DNA of 64,000 nt from Tenacibaculum sp. GTDB lineage: Bacteria; Bacteroidota; Bacteroidia; Flavobacteriales; Flavobacteriaceae. The DNA is taken from assembly GCA_022448525.1 (NCBI GenBank), contig JAKVCX010000004.1:434001-498000 (forward strand), written 5' to 3'. Positions within the stretch are counted from its first letter, which is position 1. Each line of letters starts with the position of its first letter. A model generated the notes under the pieces. It searched no databases, had not been told where the DNA came from, and saw only the letters and a program-made list of their open reading frames with translations. Below, piece by piece: positions 17,846 to 29,400 of this stretch. A program made the position numbers and the translations under genes.

Positions 17846-18808
17846 TTAATTAGATTTCTTTCGTCTGATTACTTTCTTAGCGGCATTTACAATAGCCGTT
17901 TTATCAATTCTGTATTTTACCATTAACTGTTCTGGTGTTCCAGATTCTCCGAATGTATCATTTGTACCCACAAATTCTTGTGGAGTAGGAGTGTTAGTAC
18001 TTAATAATCGTGCTACACTTTCTCCTAAGCCTCCGTAAATATTATGTTCTTCAGCTGTTACAATACATCCTGTTTTTTCTATAGATTTTAAAATTGCATT
18101 TTCATCTAAAGGCTTTATGGTATGTATATTTATGACTTCTACACTAATTCCTTGACTAGTTAGTTCTTTTGTAGCTTCTAAAGCTTCCCAAACCATATGT
18201 CCTGTTGCTACAATTGTGACATCTTTTCCTTCTTGAAAATGAATAGCTTTACCTATTTCAAAAGTTTGATTTTCTGGAGTAAATACGGGTATTTTTGGTC
18301 GACCAAAACGTAAATATACAGGACCTTTATAATCAGCAATAGCAATTGTTGCTGCTTTCGTTTGATTATAATCACAAGGATTAATAACTACCATTCCAGG
18401 AAGCATTTTCATTAACCCAATATCTTCTAATATTTGATGTGTAGCTCCATCTTCACCCAATGTTAAGCCTGCATGTGAAGCACAGATTTTTACATTTTTG
18501 TGAGAATATGCAATTGATTGTCGAATTTGATCATATACACGTCCAGTAGAGAAATTAGCAAATGTACCTGTAAATGGAATTTTACCTCCAATAGTTAATC
18601 CGGCCGCGATTCCCATCATATTTGCTTCGGCTATACCAACTTGGAAAAAACGTTCAGGATTCTCATCAATAAAATCTTGCATTTTAAGTGACCCTACTAA
18701 ATCAGCACATAAAGCAACTACATCAGGATTTTTTCTTCCTAATTCGGTTAAACCGTCTCCAAAACCACTACGTGTATCTTTTTTTTCAGTGTAAGTATAT
18801 TCTTTCAT
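17846..18808 (-). CDS. Transketolase, C-terminal subunit (split form)
   Basis: A 320-residue protein covering the pyrimidine-binding and C-terminal domains of transketolase. Visible features are the ALCADLVGSLKM opening, QVGIAEANMMGIAAGL with the Glu that activates thiamine diphosphate, the GEDGATHQ loop and the C-terminal FGESGTPEQL segment. It needs the partner encoded immediately upstream (18827-19669) to make a full active site. The complex transfers two-carbon units from xylulose 5-phosphate to ribose 5-phosphate or erythrose 4-phosphate. The dedicated copy in this operon drains the xylulose 5-phosphate made by XylB into glycolysis. Confidence 0.92.
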   Translation of the reverse strand: MKEYTYTEKKDTRSGFGDGLTELGRKNPDVVALCADLVGSLKMQDFIDENPERFFQVGIAEANMMGIAAGLTIGGKIPFTGTFANFSTGRVYDQIRQSIAYSHKNVKICASHAGLTLGEDGATHQILEDIGLMKMLPGMVVINPCDYNQTKAATIAIADYKGPVYLRFGRPKIPVFTPENQTFEIGKAIHFQEGKDVTIVATGHMVWEALEATKELTSQGISVEVINIHTIKPLDENAILKSIEKTGCIVTAEEHNIYGGLGESVARLLSTNTPTPQEFVGTNDTFGESGTPEQLMVKYRIDKTAIVNAAKKVIRRKKSN

Positions 18809-18826
18809 ATTAGCTTTTCATTTTGA

Positions 18827-19669
18827 TTAGTAATCTCCTAAGGTTTCAGGGTTTTGAGATAACGCTTTTTCTAATTGTTCATCATTCGGAGCTTTTCCAT
18901 GCCATGCGTGAGTATACATCATAAAATCAACTCCATTACCCATTATGGTATGAAGTAATACACAAATAGGTTTTCCGTTACCAGAAAGTTCTTTGGCTTT
19001 TTGTAACCCTTTTACAACTTCGGATATGTCATTACCTTGTTTGATATGGATAACTTCCCAACCAAATGCTTTGAATTTTTCATCTAAATTCCCAAGAGAA
19101 AGAACTTGATCGGTTGATCCGTCAATTTGCTGTCCGTTATAATCAATAGTTGCGATTAGATTATCAACCTTTTTCGCTGAAGCATACATAATTGCTTCCC
19201 AATTTTGTCCTTCTTGAAGTTCTCCATCGCCATGTAAACTAAATACTAAACTATTGTCTTTATTGAGTTTTTTGGCTTGAGCTGCTCCAAGTGCAACCGA
19301 CATTCCTTGTCCTAATGATCCAGAAGCAATTCTAACCCCTGGTAATCCTTCATGTGTAGTTGGGTGTCCTTGTAAACGAGAATCTAATAAACGAAACGTG
19401 TTTAATTCTTTTACAGGGAAATATCCGCGTCTTGCTAAGACACTATAAAATACTGGTGATATATGTCCGTTTGATAGGAAGAATAGATCTTCATTTATTC
19501 CGTCCATATCAAAATCAGTATTTACATTCATAATTTCATGATACAATGCTATAAAGAATTCTGTACAACCTAATGATCCTCCAGGATGACCAGAACTTAC
19601 TTTATGTACCATTCTCACAATGTCTCTTCGTGTTTGAAAAACGATTTCTTCCAGTTTTTTTACTTCCAT
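18827..19669 (-). CDS. Transketolase, N-terminal subunit (split form)
   Basis: A 280-residue protein that holds the thiamine-diphosphate domain. SSGHPGGSLGCTEF (about 25-38), GHPTTHE (101-107) and the cofactor motif GDGELQEGQNWEA (147-159) ending near DYNGQQIDG are all present. It pairs with the C-terminal subunit encoded 18 bp downstream. Split transketolases are common in Bacteria and Archaea. The gene begins one base after the stop of the transaldolase gene, so the non-oxidative pentose phosphate enzymes are translated together. Confidence 0.92.
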   Translation of the reverse strand: MEVKKLEEIVFQTRRDIVRMVHKVSSGHPGGSLGCTEFFIALYHEIMNVNTDFDMDGINEDLFFLSNGHISPVFYSVLARRGYFPVKELNTFRLLDSRLQGHPTTHEGLPGVRIASGSLGQGMSVALGAAQAKKLNKDNSLVFSLHGDGELQEGQNWEAIMYASAKKVDNLIATIDYNGQQIDGSTDQVLSLGNLDEKFKAFGWEVIHIKQGNDISEVVKGLQKAKELSGNGKPICVLLHTIMGNGVDFMMYTHAWHGKAPNDEQLEKALSQNPETLGDY

Positions 19670-19670
19670 T

Positions 19671-20324
19671 TTAGTTTCCTTTTTTGTAATCAGCTAAAAA
19701 CTTTTCTAAACCAATGTCTGTTAAAGGGTGTTTTAATAATCCTTCAATTGCACTTAACGGTCCTGTCATTACATCTGCACCAATTTTAGCACAATTGTTA
19801 ATGTGCATTGTATGGCGCACAGATGCTGCTAGAATTTCAGTTTGAAAATTGTAATTATCATAAACCTTTCGAATTTCTGAGATTAGGTGTAATCCATCGG
19901 TTGAAATATCATCTAATCTTCCAATAAATGGAGAAACGTAAGTAGCTCCAGCTTTTGCTGCTAATAAAGCTTGACCAGCTGAAAAAACGAGCGTAATGTT
20001 AGTTCTGATTCCGTTATCGGAAAAATATTTACAAGCTTTTACACCATCTTTAATCATAGGAAGTTTTACGACAATCTGTGGATGTAATGCGGCCAATTCT
20101 TCTCCTTCTTTAATCATTTCTTCATAAGTTGTTCCGATTACTTCTGCAGAAACATCACCTTCAATAATATCACAAATAGCTTTATAGTGATTTTTAATGT
20201 TTTCTGTTCCTGTTATTCTTTCTTTAGCCATTAAAGAAGGGTTTGTGGTAACTCCATCTAGGATTCCAAGAGTTTGAGCTTCCTTGATTTGAGTTAAGTT
20301 AGCTGTGTCAATAAAAAATTTCAT
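19671..20324 (-). CDS. tal: Transaldolase of the small (TalC/FSA) family
   Basis: A 217-residue class I aldolase-fold enzyme. [10 protein letters not shown] at the start, TTNPSL (26-31) and Schiff-base K87 in IVVKLPM define the TalC/MipB group. In E. coli fructose-6-phosphate aldolase the active-site residue in the YVAPY segment is Tyr; here YVSPF gives Phe at 133, as in true transaldolases. I therefore favour transaldolase (dihydroxyacetone transfer between sedoheptulose 7-phosphate and glyceraldehyde 3-phosphate) over free F6P aldolase activity. That fits its place between the sugar symporter and transketolase in a xylose operon. Confidence 0.9.
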   Translation of the reverse strand: MKFFIDTANLTQIKEAQTLGILDGVTTNPSLMAKERITGTENIKNHYKAICDIIEGDVSAEVIGTTYEEMIKEGEELAALHPQIVVKLPMIKDGVKACKYFSDNGIRTNITLVFSAGQALLAAKAGATYVSPFIGRLDDISTDGLHLISEIRKVYDNYNFQTEILAASVRHTMHINNCAKIGADVMTGPLSAIEGLLKHPLTDIGLEKFLADYKKGN

Positions 20325-20326
20325 TT

Positions 20327-21943
20327 TTATCCAGTAAAATAAGTTAGTATGATTACAATTATTACTATTAAGAGAATTGATAAAATAATATCGATTTTAT
20401 CAAAACTGTTTTTGGTTTGATTAGATTGTTCTTTTGTTAGGGTTCCAAATGCTAAACCTTTTATTGCTTCATAGTTTGGCGCTGTAGTGATTAGGCTGAC
20501 AGAAATACAAAGTATAATTGAAAAAATGAACATGAATATTGCCATATGAGCAAAATTAATGGCAGCAAAAGAATAAGCTATTCCAGTTAAATTTTCAATA
20601 TTAATTTCTGCAGCAATTCTTAATGCTGCAACAACTAGACCTGATAATAATGTTATAATTGCTGCTTTAGCATTTATTCGTTTCCACAATATTCCTAATA
20701 AGAATACCGCAGTAATTGGTGGTGCAATGTATGATTGAACACTTTGTAAATATTTATATAGCGTACCACCTCCAATTTTGGCCATAATAGGAATCCAAAT
20801 AATCCCAAGAATAACAACAATTGCCGTTGCGAATCTCCCAATTTTTAAGAGTCGTTTTTCTTCAAGATGTGGTTTTAACTTTTTATAAATATCAATCGTA
20901 AAAATTGTTGAACAAGAGTTGAAAACAGAAGCAAGCGAACTCATTAATGCCGCCATTAATCCTCCAGCAACAAGGCCTTTTAATCCGACTGGAAGTAAGG
21001 TTTTCACTAGAGTAGGGAAGACTTCATCAGGTTTATCATAAGTAATAATACCTTTTTTTGAGAGCGCAAAAGCTATAATACCGGGGATTAAGAATATAAA
21101 TATTGGAAGTATTTTTAAATATGCTCCAAAAATTGCTCCTCGTCTTCCTATTTTAATGTTGTTGGCTGCCAATGTACGTTGCACAATGTATTGATCTGTA
21201 CACCAATACCAAATTCCTACAATAGTTCCACCAAATAATAATCCAGTCCATGGAAAGTCAGGGTCACTCATAGGTCTCCACATATTAAAATGTTGAGAGT
21301 CTACAGTTGCTTTTAGTTCGTTCCATCCTCCAACTTCTTGTAAACCTAAGTAAGTGACAATGATTGATCCAACTATTAGAATTATAGTTTGTAATGTTTC
21401 AGTATAAATTACAGCTTTCATTCCGCCAATTATGGTGTAAATTCCAGTAAATACTACAATTCCTATCGCTCCATACCAAAACGGAATTCCAAGTAATTCA
21501 GAAACAACAATTCCACCTGCGTAAATGGTAACTGATACTTTAGTTACAATATATCCTAATAATGAAAAGATAGATAAGAACCATCTTGATTTTTCGTCAA
21601 ATCTCTTCTCTAAAAACTCAGGCATTGTAAATGCCCCACTTCTCATATAAAACGGTAAGAATAACCATCCAAGAAGTAAAACAATCCATGCATGAAGTTC
21701 ATAATGTGCCATTGGCATTCCAGATTCTGCTCCAGTACCTGCAAGGCCTACTACATGTTCAGAACCAATATTAGAAGCGAAGATTGAGGCTCCAATAACA
21801 AACCAACCTACGTTGCGACCCGCTAGAAAATAATCTTCAGTGTTCTTATTTTTTTGCAGGATTACCCAAATAGCAACTGCTATTAAGGCGATAAAATAAA
21901 TACTCAGAACTACCCAATCTAAGCTTTCTAATACACTACCCAT
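20327..21943 (-). CDS. Sodium:solute symporter (SSS family), probable sugar importer
   Basis: A 538-residue inner-membrane protein with about 14 predicted helices. The [19 protein letters not shown] segment, the [13 protein letters not shown] unwound helix, [12 protein letters not shown] and [16 protein letters not shown] are hallmarks of the SGLT-like branch of the SSS family. It would bring xylose or a xylo-oligosaccharide in with Na+, useful in sea water. The gene lies 9 bp after xylA and 2 bp before the transaldolase gene. With the MFS porter in the same operon there are two energetically different routes; they may carry different sugars (inference). Confidence 0.9.
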   Translation of the reverse strand: MGSVLESLDWVVLSIYFIALIAVAIWVILQKNKNTEDYFLAGRNVGWFVIGASIFASNIGSEHVVGLAGTGAESGMPMAHYELHAWIVLLLGWLFLPFYMRSGAFTMPEFLEKRFDEKSRWFLSIFSLLGYIVTKVSVTIYAGGIVVSELLGIPFWYGAIGIVVFTGIYTIIGGMKAVIYTETLQTIILIVGSIIVTYLGLQEVGGWNELKATVDSQHFNMWRPMSDPDFPWTGLLFGGTIVGIWYWCTDQYIVQRTLAANNIKIGRRGAIFGAYLKILPIFIFLIPGIIAFALSKKGIITYDKPDEVFPTLVKTLLPVGLKGLVAGGLMAALMSSLASVFNSCSTIFTIDIYKKLKPHLEEKRLLKIGRFATAIVVILGIIWIPIMAKIGGGTLYKYLQSVQSYIAPPITAVFLLGILWKRINAKAAIITLLSGLVVAALRIAAEINIENLTGIAYSFAAINFAHMAIFMFIFSIILCISVSLITTAPNYEAIKGLAFGTLTKEQSNQTKNSFDKIDIILSILLIVIIVIILTYFTG

Positions 21944-21952
21944 ACAATATGA

Positions 21953-23278
21953 TTATATATATTGATTTAAAATGTTTTCAAATAATTCTTGCTTTCCACT
22001 TATTGGACTTAGTTCTCCATTTTGATGTGCGATTTCGTATAAATCTTTCAAGCTTAATTTACCAGATTCGAAATCTTTACCTTTTCCAGAATCAAAAGAG
22101 CTATATCTTTTTTGGCGTAAGCTATCGTAAGCAGACGAAGAAATAATATGATCTGCTGTAATAAGTGCTCTTGCAAAAGTATCTGCTCCACCAATATGAG
22201 CTAAGAATACATCTTCTAAATCAGTAGAGTTTCTTCTGATTTTAGCGTCAAAATTTACTCCTCCACCTTGTAATCCTCCTGCTTTTAAGAATACAAGCAT
22301 AGCTTCGGTTACTTCTAATATATTATTCGGGAACTGATCTGTATCCCATCCATTTTGGTAATCACCTCTGTTAGCATCAATACTTCCTAGCATTCCCGCC
22401 GAAGCAGCAATTTCAATTTCGTGTTGAAATGTGTGTTGTGCTAACGTTGCGTGATTTACTTCAATGTTAATTTTGAAATCTTGGTCTAAACCATATTCCT
22501 TTAAAAACCCAATTGCCGTTGCGCTGTCAAAATCATATTGATGTTTCATTGGTTCCATAGGTTTAGGTTCAATGAAGAAAGTTCCTTTAAATCCTTGTTT
22601 ACGAGCATAATCTCTAGCCACAGATAAGAACTGAGCCATATGATCAAGTTCTCTTTTCATGTCAGTATTTAATAAAGACATGTAACCTTCACGACCACCC
22701 CAGAATACATAGTTTTCACCATCTAAGGCAATAGTTGCATCTAATGCTAATTTTACTTGTCCACCAGCTCTGGCTAAAACATTAAAATCTGGATTTGTAG
22801 CTGCTCCATTCATGTATCTTGGATTAGAGAAACAATTTGCAGTTCCCCATAACAGCTTAATTCCTGTTTCAGCTTTTTTCTCTTTAATGTAATCTACAAT
22901 GGATTGCAATCGTTGCTCTGATTCTGCAAAAGTTGCTCCTTCTTGAACCAAGTCATAATCATGAAAACAGAAATAATCAAACCCCATTTTACTAATGAAT
23001 TCAAAAGCCGCATCTGCCTTATGTTTAGCAGCTGTAATTGGGTCGGATGATGCATCCCAAGCAAAATTTTGAGTTCCTGGTCCAAATGGATCAGAACCTT
23101 GTCCGCAGAAGGTATGCCAATATGCAATTGCAAACTTAAAATGTTCTCTAAGTGTTTTTCCTGCTACAATTCTATCAGGATTATACCATTTAAAAGCTAA
23201 TGGATTATCTGAATCTTTTCCTTCATATTGAATAGTATCAATCCCTTTGAAATATGTTGTGTTTTGTTGTATTAACAT
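21953..23278 (-). CDS. xylA: Xylose isomerase
   Basis: A 441-residue class II xylose isomerase that converts D-xylose to D-xylulose with two divalent metals. The catalytic pair H106 and D109 (FCFHDYDL), the signature FWGGREGY (192-199), and the metal-binding IEPKP (E237, K239) are intact, as are the later metal-site residues in [10 protein letters not shown] and GSIDANRGD. Cytoplasmic. The next gene downstream is the symporter and the gene upstream is xylB, 6 bp away. Very high sequence conservation with the family leaves little doubt. Confidence 0.98.
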   Translation of the reverse strand: MLIQQNTTYFKGIDTIQYEGKDSDNPLAFKWYNPDRIVAGKTLREHFKFAIAYWHTFCGQGSDPFGPGTQNFAWDASSDPITAAKHKADAAFEFISKMGFDYFCFHDYDLVQEGATFAESEQRLQSIVDYIKEKKAETGIKLLWGTANCFSNPRYMNGAATNPDFNVLARAGGQVKLALDATIALDGENYVFWGGREGYMSLLNTDMKRELDHMAQFLSVARDYARKQGFKGTFFIEPKPMEPMKHQYDFDSATAIGFLKEYGLDQDFKINIEVNHATLAQHTFQHEIEIAASAGMLGSIDANRGDYQNGWDTDQFPNNILEVTEAMLVFLKAGGLQGGGVNFDAKIRRNSTDLEDVFLAHIGGADTFARALITADHIISSSAYDSLRQKRYSSFDSGKGKDFESGKLSLKDLYEIAHQNGELSPISGKQELFENILNQYI

Positions 23279-23284
23279 TTGTCT

Positions 23285-24772
23285 TTATTTACTTTTTAAT
23301 ATTATTTCTAAACTATCTTTCCAGTTTTTATATGCTTCTTTATACGGATCATTATTTTTTAATGGCATGAATGTCATTACATGATCATTTTTAGTAATGC
23401 TACTACCAAATCTCTCAAAATCTCCATCTACTAATCCTGCGGCTCTTGCAGCTCCAATAGCACCAGTTGTATTATAAATTTCAATTTCCTGACCGATTAA
23501 TGTTGCTACTGTATTTGCGAAAATTTCTGATCGAAATAGATTATCATTTCCTGCACGAATCACATTAATTTCTGCATTATCATTCTTTAAAATTTCCATA
23601 CCATATACAAAAGAAAATGCAATTCCTTCTAAAGCAGCTCTATATAAGTGTCCGTGACTATGTTTGTTTAGGTTCAAATTGGTAATATGAGTTCCAATAG
23701 TTTTATTATTGAAAATTCTTTCGGCTCCATTACCAAATGGAATAAGGTTAACACCATCTGAACCAATAGGAATTTTAGAAGCTTTGCGGTTCATATTTTC
23801 ATATGAATTTTCAACGCTATGATTACGTAACCACCTGTATTGAATTCCCGCACCATTTATACATAACAGCTTACCAATATTTTTTGTTTGTTTTGAATAA
23901 TTGACATGAGCAAAATGATTAATTCTTGTTGTTTCTGAAGAATTTTGCTCATTTGAAACCGCATAAATAACACCAGAAGTTCCGCCAGTTGCAGCAACTT
24001 CTCCATGATTGAAAATATTCAAAGAAAGTGCATTGTTTGGTTGATCTCCAGCTCTATATGTTATAGGAATACCTTCAGGTAATCCTGTTTCTAAAGAAGC
24101 CTGTTTTGTTACTTTACCTTGATCTTTAAAATTTTCAACGATAGTAGGAGTAAGCTCTTTATCAATTCCCAGATAATCTAGAAGCCAATCAGCAGTTTGA
24201 TTTTTTTGATAATCCCATAAGATCCCTTCGGAAAGTCCATTTTTAGTAGTGGTAACGTTTCCTGTGAGTTTTAATGCGATATAATCACCAGGTAACATAA
24301 ATTTATAGATTTTCTCATAACTCTCAGGTTCATTCTCTTTAACCCATTTTAGTTTTGATGCCGTAAAATTTCCTGGAGAATTCAATAAGTAATTAGCACA
24401 TTTATCATGACCAATTTCGTTATATGCAGTATTACCAATTTCAACAGCTCTACTATCACACCAAATAATTGAATTTCGTATAGGTTTATGGTTTTTATCC
24501 ACTATAACTAATCCATGCATTTGATAAGAAATTCCTATTGCACTAATTTTAGAAGCATCAATATTAGCCTCTACAATTGCTCTTTTAGTAGCATTACAAA
24601 TATGTTTCCACCAATCTTCTGGATTTTGTTCAGCCCAATTTTTTTGAAAGGATAAAATTTCCATTTCACCGTCCGGTTCATGGAGAGTGATAATATTTTT
24701 TCCAGATAATGCATCTACAATAGCTACTTTTACGGAAGAGCTACCTATGTCATATCCTATATAATAGTTCAT
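23285..24772 (-). CDS. xylB: Xylulokinase
   Basis: A 495-residue FGGY-family kinase that phosphorylates D-xylulose to xylulose 5-phosphate. The ATPase-fold phosphate loop DIGSSSVK (8-15), the sugar-contact MHGLV (85-89), the catalytic base D243 in AGDQPNNAL and the second phosphate loop GGTSGVIY are visible. It is the first gene after the susD-side hairpin at 24785-24825, so its expression relative to susCD may be set by that structure. Pairing with xylA next door fixes the substrate as xylulose rather than glycerol or another ketose. Confidence 0.95.
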   Translation of the reverse strand: MNYYIGYDIGSSSVKVAIVDALSGKNIITLHEPDGEMEILSFQKNWAEQNPEDWWKHICNATKRAIVEANIDASKISAIGISYQMHGLVIVDKNHKPIRNSIIWCDSRAVEIGNTAYNEIGHDKCANYLLNSPGNFTASKLKWVKENEPESYEKIYKFMLPGDYIALKLTGNVTTTKNGLSEGILWDYQKNQTADWLLDYLGIDKELTPTIVENFKDQGKVTKQASLETGLPEGIPITYRAGDQPNNALSLNIFNHGEVAATGGTSGVIYAVSNEQNSSETTRINHFAHVNYSKQTKNIGKLLCINGAGIQYRWLRNHSVENSYENMNRKASKIPIGSDGVNLIPFGNGAERIFNNKTIGTHITNLNLNKHSHGHLYRAALEGIAFSFVYGMEILKNDNAEINVIRAGNDNLFRSEIFANTVATLIGQEIEIYNTTGAIGAARAAGLVDGDFERFGSSITKNDHVMTFMPLKNNDPYKEAYKNWKDSLEIILKSK

Positions 24773-24784
24773 ACAAGCGTGGTT

Positions 24785-24825
24785 AAAAATTTAGAGCTGC
24801 ATCCATTCCGATTACAGCTCTAAAT
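24785..24825 (-). terminator. Intercistronic attenuating hairpin between susD and xylB
   Basis: On the minus strand ATTTAGAGCTG (24825-24815) pairs perfectly over 11 bp with CAGCTCTAAAT (24799-24789) around a 15-nt loop and is followed by TTTTT. It lies in the only long gap (76 bp) of the operon. A partial terminator or RNA-processing stop here would give more susCD mRNA than enzyme mRNA, a known arrangement in polysaccharide loci. Confidence 0.65.
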
Positions 24826-24848
24826 AAGTTTAATGGAATGTTTGGTTT

Positions 24849-26453
24849 TTAGTATCCAGGGTTTTGTGGTAAAACTTCAGTTCCTACAATATCAATTTCA
24901 GATTGTGGAATAGGTAACAATTCATCTCTACCTGCTGAGAAGTTTTTAAAAGCTAAAGCTGTTGCTGCATCTCCCCATCTTACAAGGTCAGAGAATCTAT
25001 TCCAACCTTCTGTTGCAAGTTCTTTTCTTCTTTCTAATTTTAAGTTTTCTAAAGTTAATGGAAGAGAAGGAGCCATTCCACCATAAGCTCTATTTCTAAT
25101 CATGTCGAATGCCATTTGACCAGAAGGTGAAGCACCAGAACCAAATAAACTAGCTTCGGCATGCATTAATAAAACTTCAGCATAACGAATTACTTTTTCA
25201 TTTGCATCAGTTTGACTCACAGTTGGTAGCGTAGGAGCAATAGCCTGTGGAATTGTATATTTTCTGCTACTTGCTCTAGTCACCCAAGAAGTATTATTAA
25301 CTAACCAGAAGTAGTTATATGTATCAGTAGAGTTTGGTAACCAATTAGCTTCGTTGCTAAAATCTACAGTACCATCAGCATTGAAGATTAAACAACCACA
25401 GCTTTGCGGTCCGTTTTCTAAAATAGATTCTGGAGTAATAAAAGTTGCGTCTTTTCTTGTGTCAGTATTATCGTATAAACTTATTAATTCTGGTCTTGGA
25501 ACTCCATTTCCGAATCCACCATTTGAACCATTAAAAATATATCCAAAAACTTGGTATGCAGAATTCCCTTCAGCTCTTCCTCCAAGAGCTTCAAAATAAT
25601 CCGTTGTTAAATCTGAACGATAATCAACTTCAAAGACAGACTCAATACCAAATTCATTCGAATAGTCCCAATTATCAGCATAGTTAGTCTCTAACTGATA
25701 TTCACCTGAAGCAATAATTGCATTTGTATACGTTAATACGTCTGTATATTCTCCTTGAGCTAAATGAACTTTGGCAAGTAATGCTTGTGCAGCGCCTCTT
25801 GAAGCTCTTCCGTTTTCAGTTCCTCCTCTAGGTTGTAGATCAGCAATTGCATCTCTTAAATCATTTTCAACTTGAGTATAAACGGCATCTGCTGTAGCTC
25901 TAGAAATTGTAACCGATTCTCCTGCTGTTGGATTTTCTGTATATAAAGGAACTCCACCAAATGATCTTACCAATTCAAAATAACAAAATGCACGAATAAA
26001 TTTAGCTTCTGCAATTAATCTAGCTTTATTATCAATATCTGATTTTTCTAATTCTGTAATTGCCGTATTTGCTCTAGAAACTCCAGCAAACCACTTACTC
26101 CACAATGCTTCAATATTAGAGTTATTAGGTTGGATTAGATTGAAATCATCTAAAAGTAAACCAGCCCCCCAGAAATTGTTCCATTGCGAAATCATATCAT
26201 CCGCACGGATACCTTGCCACATAATAGGATATATATGCTTTTTAAAAGACTCATTAACACCTAAGTTTTGCCATTGTAAAACGTCATATGCACCAATTAC
26301 TAATCTATCTACATCCTTGGCAATATCTTCTGATGATAATATTGTATTTGATCCTTTATCTAAGAAGTCATCTGGATCACAAGATGTTAATCCTGTAAAT
26401 GTTATAGCACTTAATAAAAGTGTTGTTGTAATATTTTTAAATTTAATTTTCAT
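24849..26453 (-). CDS. susD: SusD/RagB-family outer-membrane glycan-binding lipoprotein
   Basis: SusD proteins form the lid of the SusC channel and bind oligosaccharides at the cell surface. This one has 534 residues from the ATG at 26453 (MKIKFKN); a TTG codon 9 bp upstream is less likely. The signal peptide ends in LTSC with C25 as the lipidation site. SusD hallmarks are FIRAFCYFELVRSFGGVPLYTE in the TPR region, RGAAQALLAKVHLAQGEY and the C-terminal RRKELATEGWNRFSDLVRW block. It starts 18 bp after susC and is its structural partner. Its ligand is inferred from the downstream xylose genes. Confidence 0.96.
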   Translation of the reverse strand: MKIKFKNITTTLLLSAITFTGLTSCDPDDFLDKGSNTILSSEDIAKDVDRLVIGAYDVLQWQNLGVNESFKKHIYPIMWQGIRADDMISQWNNFWGAGLLLDDFNLIQPNNSNIEALWSKWFAGVSRANTAITELEKSDIDNKARLIAEAKFIRAFCYFELVRSFGGVPLYTENPTAGESVTISRATADAVYTQVENDLRDAIADLQPRGGTENGRASRGAAQALLAKVHLAQGEYTDVLTYTNAIIASGEYQLETNYADNWDYSNEFGIESVFEVDYRSDLTTDYFEALGGRAEGNSAYQVFGYIFNGSNGGFGNGVPRPELISLYDNTDTRKDATFITPESILENGPQSCGCLIFNADGTVDFSNEANWLPNSTDTYNYFWLVNNTSWVTRASSRKYTIPQAIAPTLPTVSQTDANEKVIRYAEVLLMHAEASLFGSGASPSGQMAFDMIRNRAYGGMAPSLPLTLENLKLERRKELATEGWNRFSDLVRWGDAATALAFKNFSAGRDELLPIPQSEIDIVGTEVLPQNPGY

Positions 26454-26471
26454 GATTAGCAAGTGTTTGGT

Positions 26472-29400
26472 TTAAAATTTGAATTGAAATCCGAAGATGA
26501 AAGCTTTTGCAGAAGGGAAAAACCCTCTATCAATACCAATATCTAAAGGCGAAGTAACATTTGCCTGTCCAATTTCAGGATCAGCACCTTCGTAATCTGT
26601 TATTACGAATAAGTTTTCTCCAGTTACATATAATCTCGCACTAGATAATCCAAAAGATTTGATTGCACTTTGAGGTAAGCTATATCCTAAAGTAATTGTT
26701 CTTAATTTTAAGAATGATCCATCCTTAACATAAAAGTCAGATACATCTCTCAAATTACTACCTGCTGTATTCCCAAGTAAATTTTGAACTCCATTAGTTA
26801 AGTAAGATGCAGGCCTGTTTGATAAAGAAAAATCTGTTCTAGTAGTTGCATCATAAATATCGTTTCCTTCTGATCCATATAAGAAACCGCCAAAATCAAA
26901 CCCTTTATAATTCATTCCGAAATTGAAACCATAAGTAAAATCAGGAAAAGCATTACCTATAATGGTTCTGTCATCGTTACTTAATCCTGCAACACCATCT
27001 ACCATGTCATCAAAAACTAACTCACCATTAGCATTGATTTCTTTTACTTTATAACCGTAGAAACTTGCGATAGGTTGACCTTCAACGGTAATACTAATTG
27101 GATCGTTAAAGTTTAATGTTTCTCCATCTCTTAAAGGATTAACACCAGCCAAATCAGTAACTTCATTGTCATTTTTAGCAATATTGAAATTAGCATTCCA
27201 ACTAAATCCACTATCATAATCTTGTTTGTATGAAATTAGGAATTCGAATCCTTCATTCACTACTTCACCAATATTTTGGAAAGCTGTAGGTAATCCTACA
27301 TAAGAAGGAACACCAACTGGTAAAAGAACATCTGTTGTGGTTTTGTTATAGTAATCAAATGTGATTCCTAATTTATTATCAAGAGCATTAATGTCTAAAC
27401 CGAAATTGGTTTGTGCAACTTCCTCCCATTTTACATCTATATTTGGTAAAAACGCTTGTGTAAATCCAGTTACACTGCTTCCTCCAATTATAGCATTAGA
27501 AGTATTATTAAATACTAAACGATATTGATCATCAAAAATATTATCTGCTCCATTTATACCCCAACTTGCTCTAAGTTTTAAAAGGTTTACAAAGCTATCT
27601 TGATTAAAGAAATCTTCTTCTGAAATTACCCAACCTCCAGATACGGCAGGGAAATAACCAGTTCTATTTCCAGGACCAAATTTTGAAGATTGATCTGCTC
27701 TTAAAGATGCCGTGAATAAATATTTTTGTTTATAATTATAAGTTGCTCTAGTATAGTAAGATAATAAAGAACCTTCTCTGTCTGAACCTTGAACCGGTGA
27801 AATAATAGTACTTTGATCTCCAACTAAGGCGAAATTGGCATCGTCAAATGTGTTTTTAGATAATCCCTGAGCTCGTCTTGCAGAGAATGTATTACTTTCC
27901 TCTAAAGCAGTAGTTCCGACTAGTAATTCTAAGTCATGATCTTCAGGAATTAACTTATTAAAGTTGTATTTAATAGTTGCATCAAATTGATTAAAACGAT
28001 TATCAAAATAAGATTCATCTAATTGATTATTTCCTGTGTTTCCTAAAGAAGCAATACCATTAGGAACTGTACCATTTCTAAAGTCGTACGCCTCTTGAAA
28101 AGACTTATTTGTTGTTAAATTTTCGTAATAACCATAATTTAAGTCAACAGTTAAATCTTCAAGAACATTCCATTCTACACCTCCGTTTAAAAACAAGTTG
28201 TTTGATCTATCTTCAATAGTTGAAAAATCTAAAGCTAATAATGGGTTGAAAGGTCCATTTACACCCGGGATTGCAACACCATTTACTGAATTAGGTCCGT
28301 TTTGAGCACTTACGTCATAATAATTTCCATCTGCATCTAACACAGGGAAAATAGGTAATAAAACTGCTAATTGATTAAATGGATTTCCTCCACCAACACT
28401 ATCGTCATTTTCACCCGGAAGTCTTCTTTGCTTAACTCGAATTAAGTTAGCACCTAATCTAAGTTTAAGGTTTTTCTTAAGTTCAGTATTGAAGTTGAAA
28501 TTGATTGTTTTTCTATCAAAACCTGATTTATCAGCTTTTCCACCAACTAAACCTTCTTGATCGAAAATACTTCCAGAGAAGTAGTAAGAAGATTTTTCAG
28601 TACCACCAGATACAGAAGCATTGATAAAACTCTTCATAGGATCATCGTCGAATAATACATCATACCAATTTGTGTTAGGTAATCTGGCAATATCACTTTG
28701 AGCAATTGTTTGCCCACCAACAGAAGTTTGGTACTCATTATAATATTGTACATATTGATCTCTATTCATCAAATTCGGAGTGTTCAATCTATTTTGAAAA
28801 CCGGTGTATCCGTCTATAGACACTTGTAAATTTCCATTTTGACGACCTTTTTTCGTTGTAATAAGAACTACACCATTACCACCTCTAGCTCCATAAACTG
28901 CAGCAGAAGCTCCATCTTTTAGAGTTGTAATGTTTTTAATGTCTGATGGATTTACGAACGCAATATCCGGAACTTGGATTCCATCAACTAAGTATAATGG
29001 TTGCGAACTTCCTGGCGTAGCAGCACCTCTTAATCTAATCGTTAAAGGAGCTCCAGGCGCACCAGAGTTTTGTACAACTGTAATACCTGGTGTTGTACCC
29101 TGTAGAACCGCTTCAGGTCTTGAAACAGGTAATTCTCCAATTTTTTTAGAAGAAATTGTACTTACAGCTGTCGAAACTGTCTTTTTGTTTTGAGATTGTC
29201 CTAAACCAGTTACAACAATTTCATCTAATAATGCAGAATCTTCTTCCAGTGTAACATTAATAGTTGTTTTTCCATTGATAGAAACTTCTTTTGATACAAA
29301 CCCAATTGATGTAAAAATTAAAGTTTCAGTACCTTCTACATTAGATAATGTGTAGTTTCCATCAAAGTCTGTGTTTGTTCCTTTTGTTGTTCCTTTTACA

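Noticed and set aside
22894..23133. Small reverse-strand open frames inside xylA, and similar frames inside other genes
   Set aside because: They lie in other frames of strongly conserved enzymes and show no motif of their own.
26454..26462. TTG start for SusD at 26462
   Set aside because: The ATG at 26453 gives a normal lipoprotein signal (MKIKFK...LTSC) and an 18-bp gap to susC.
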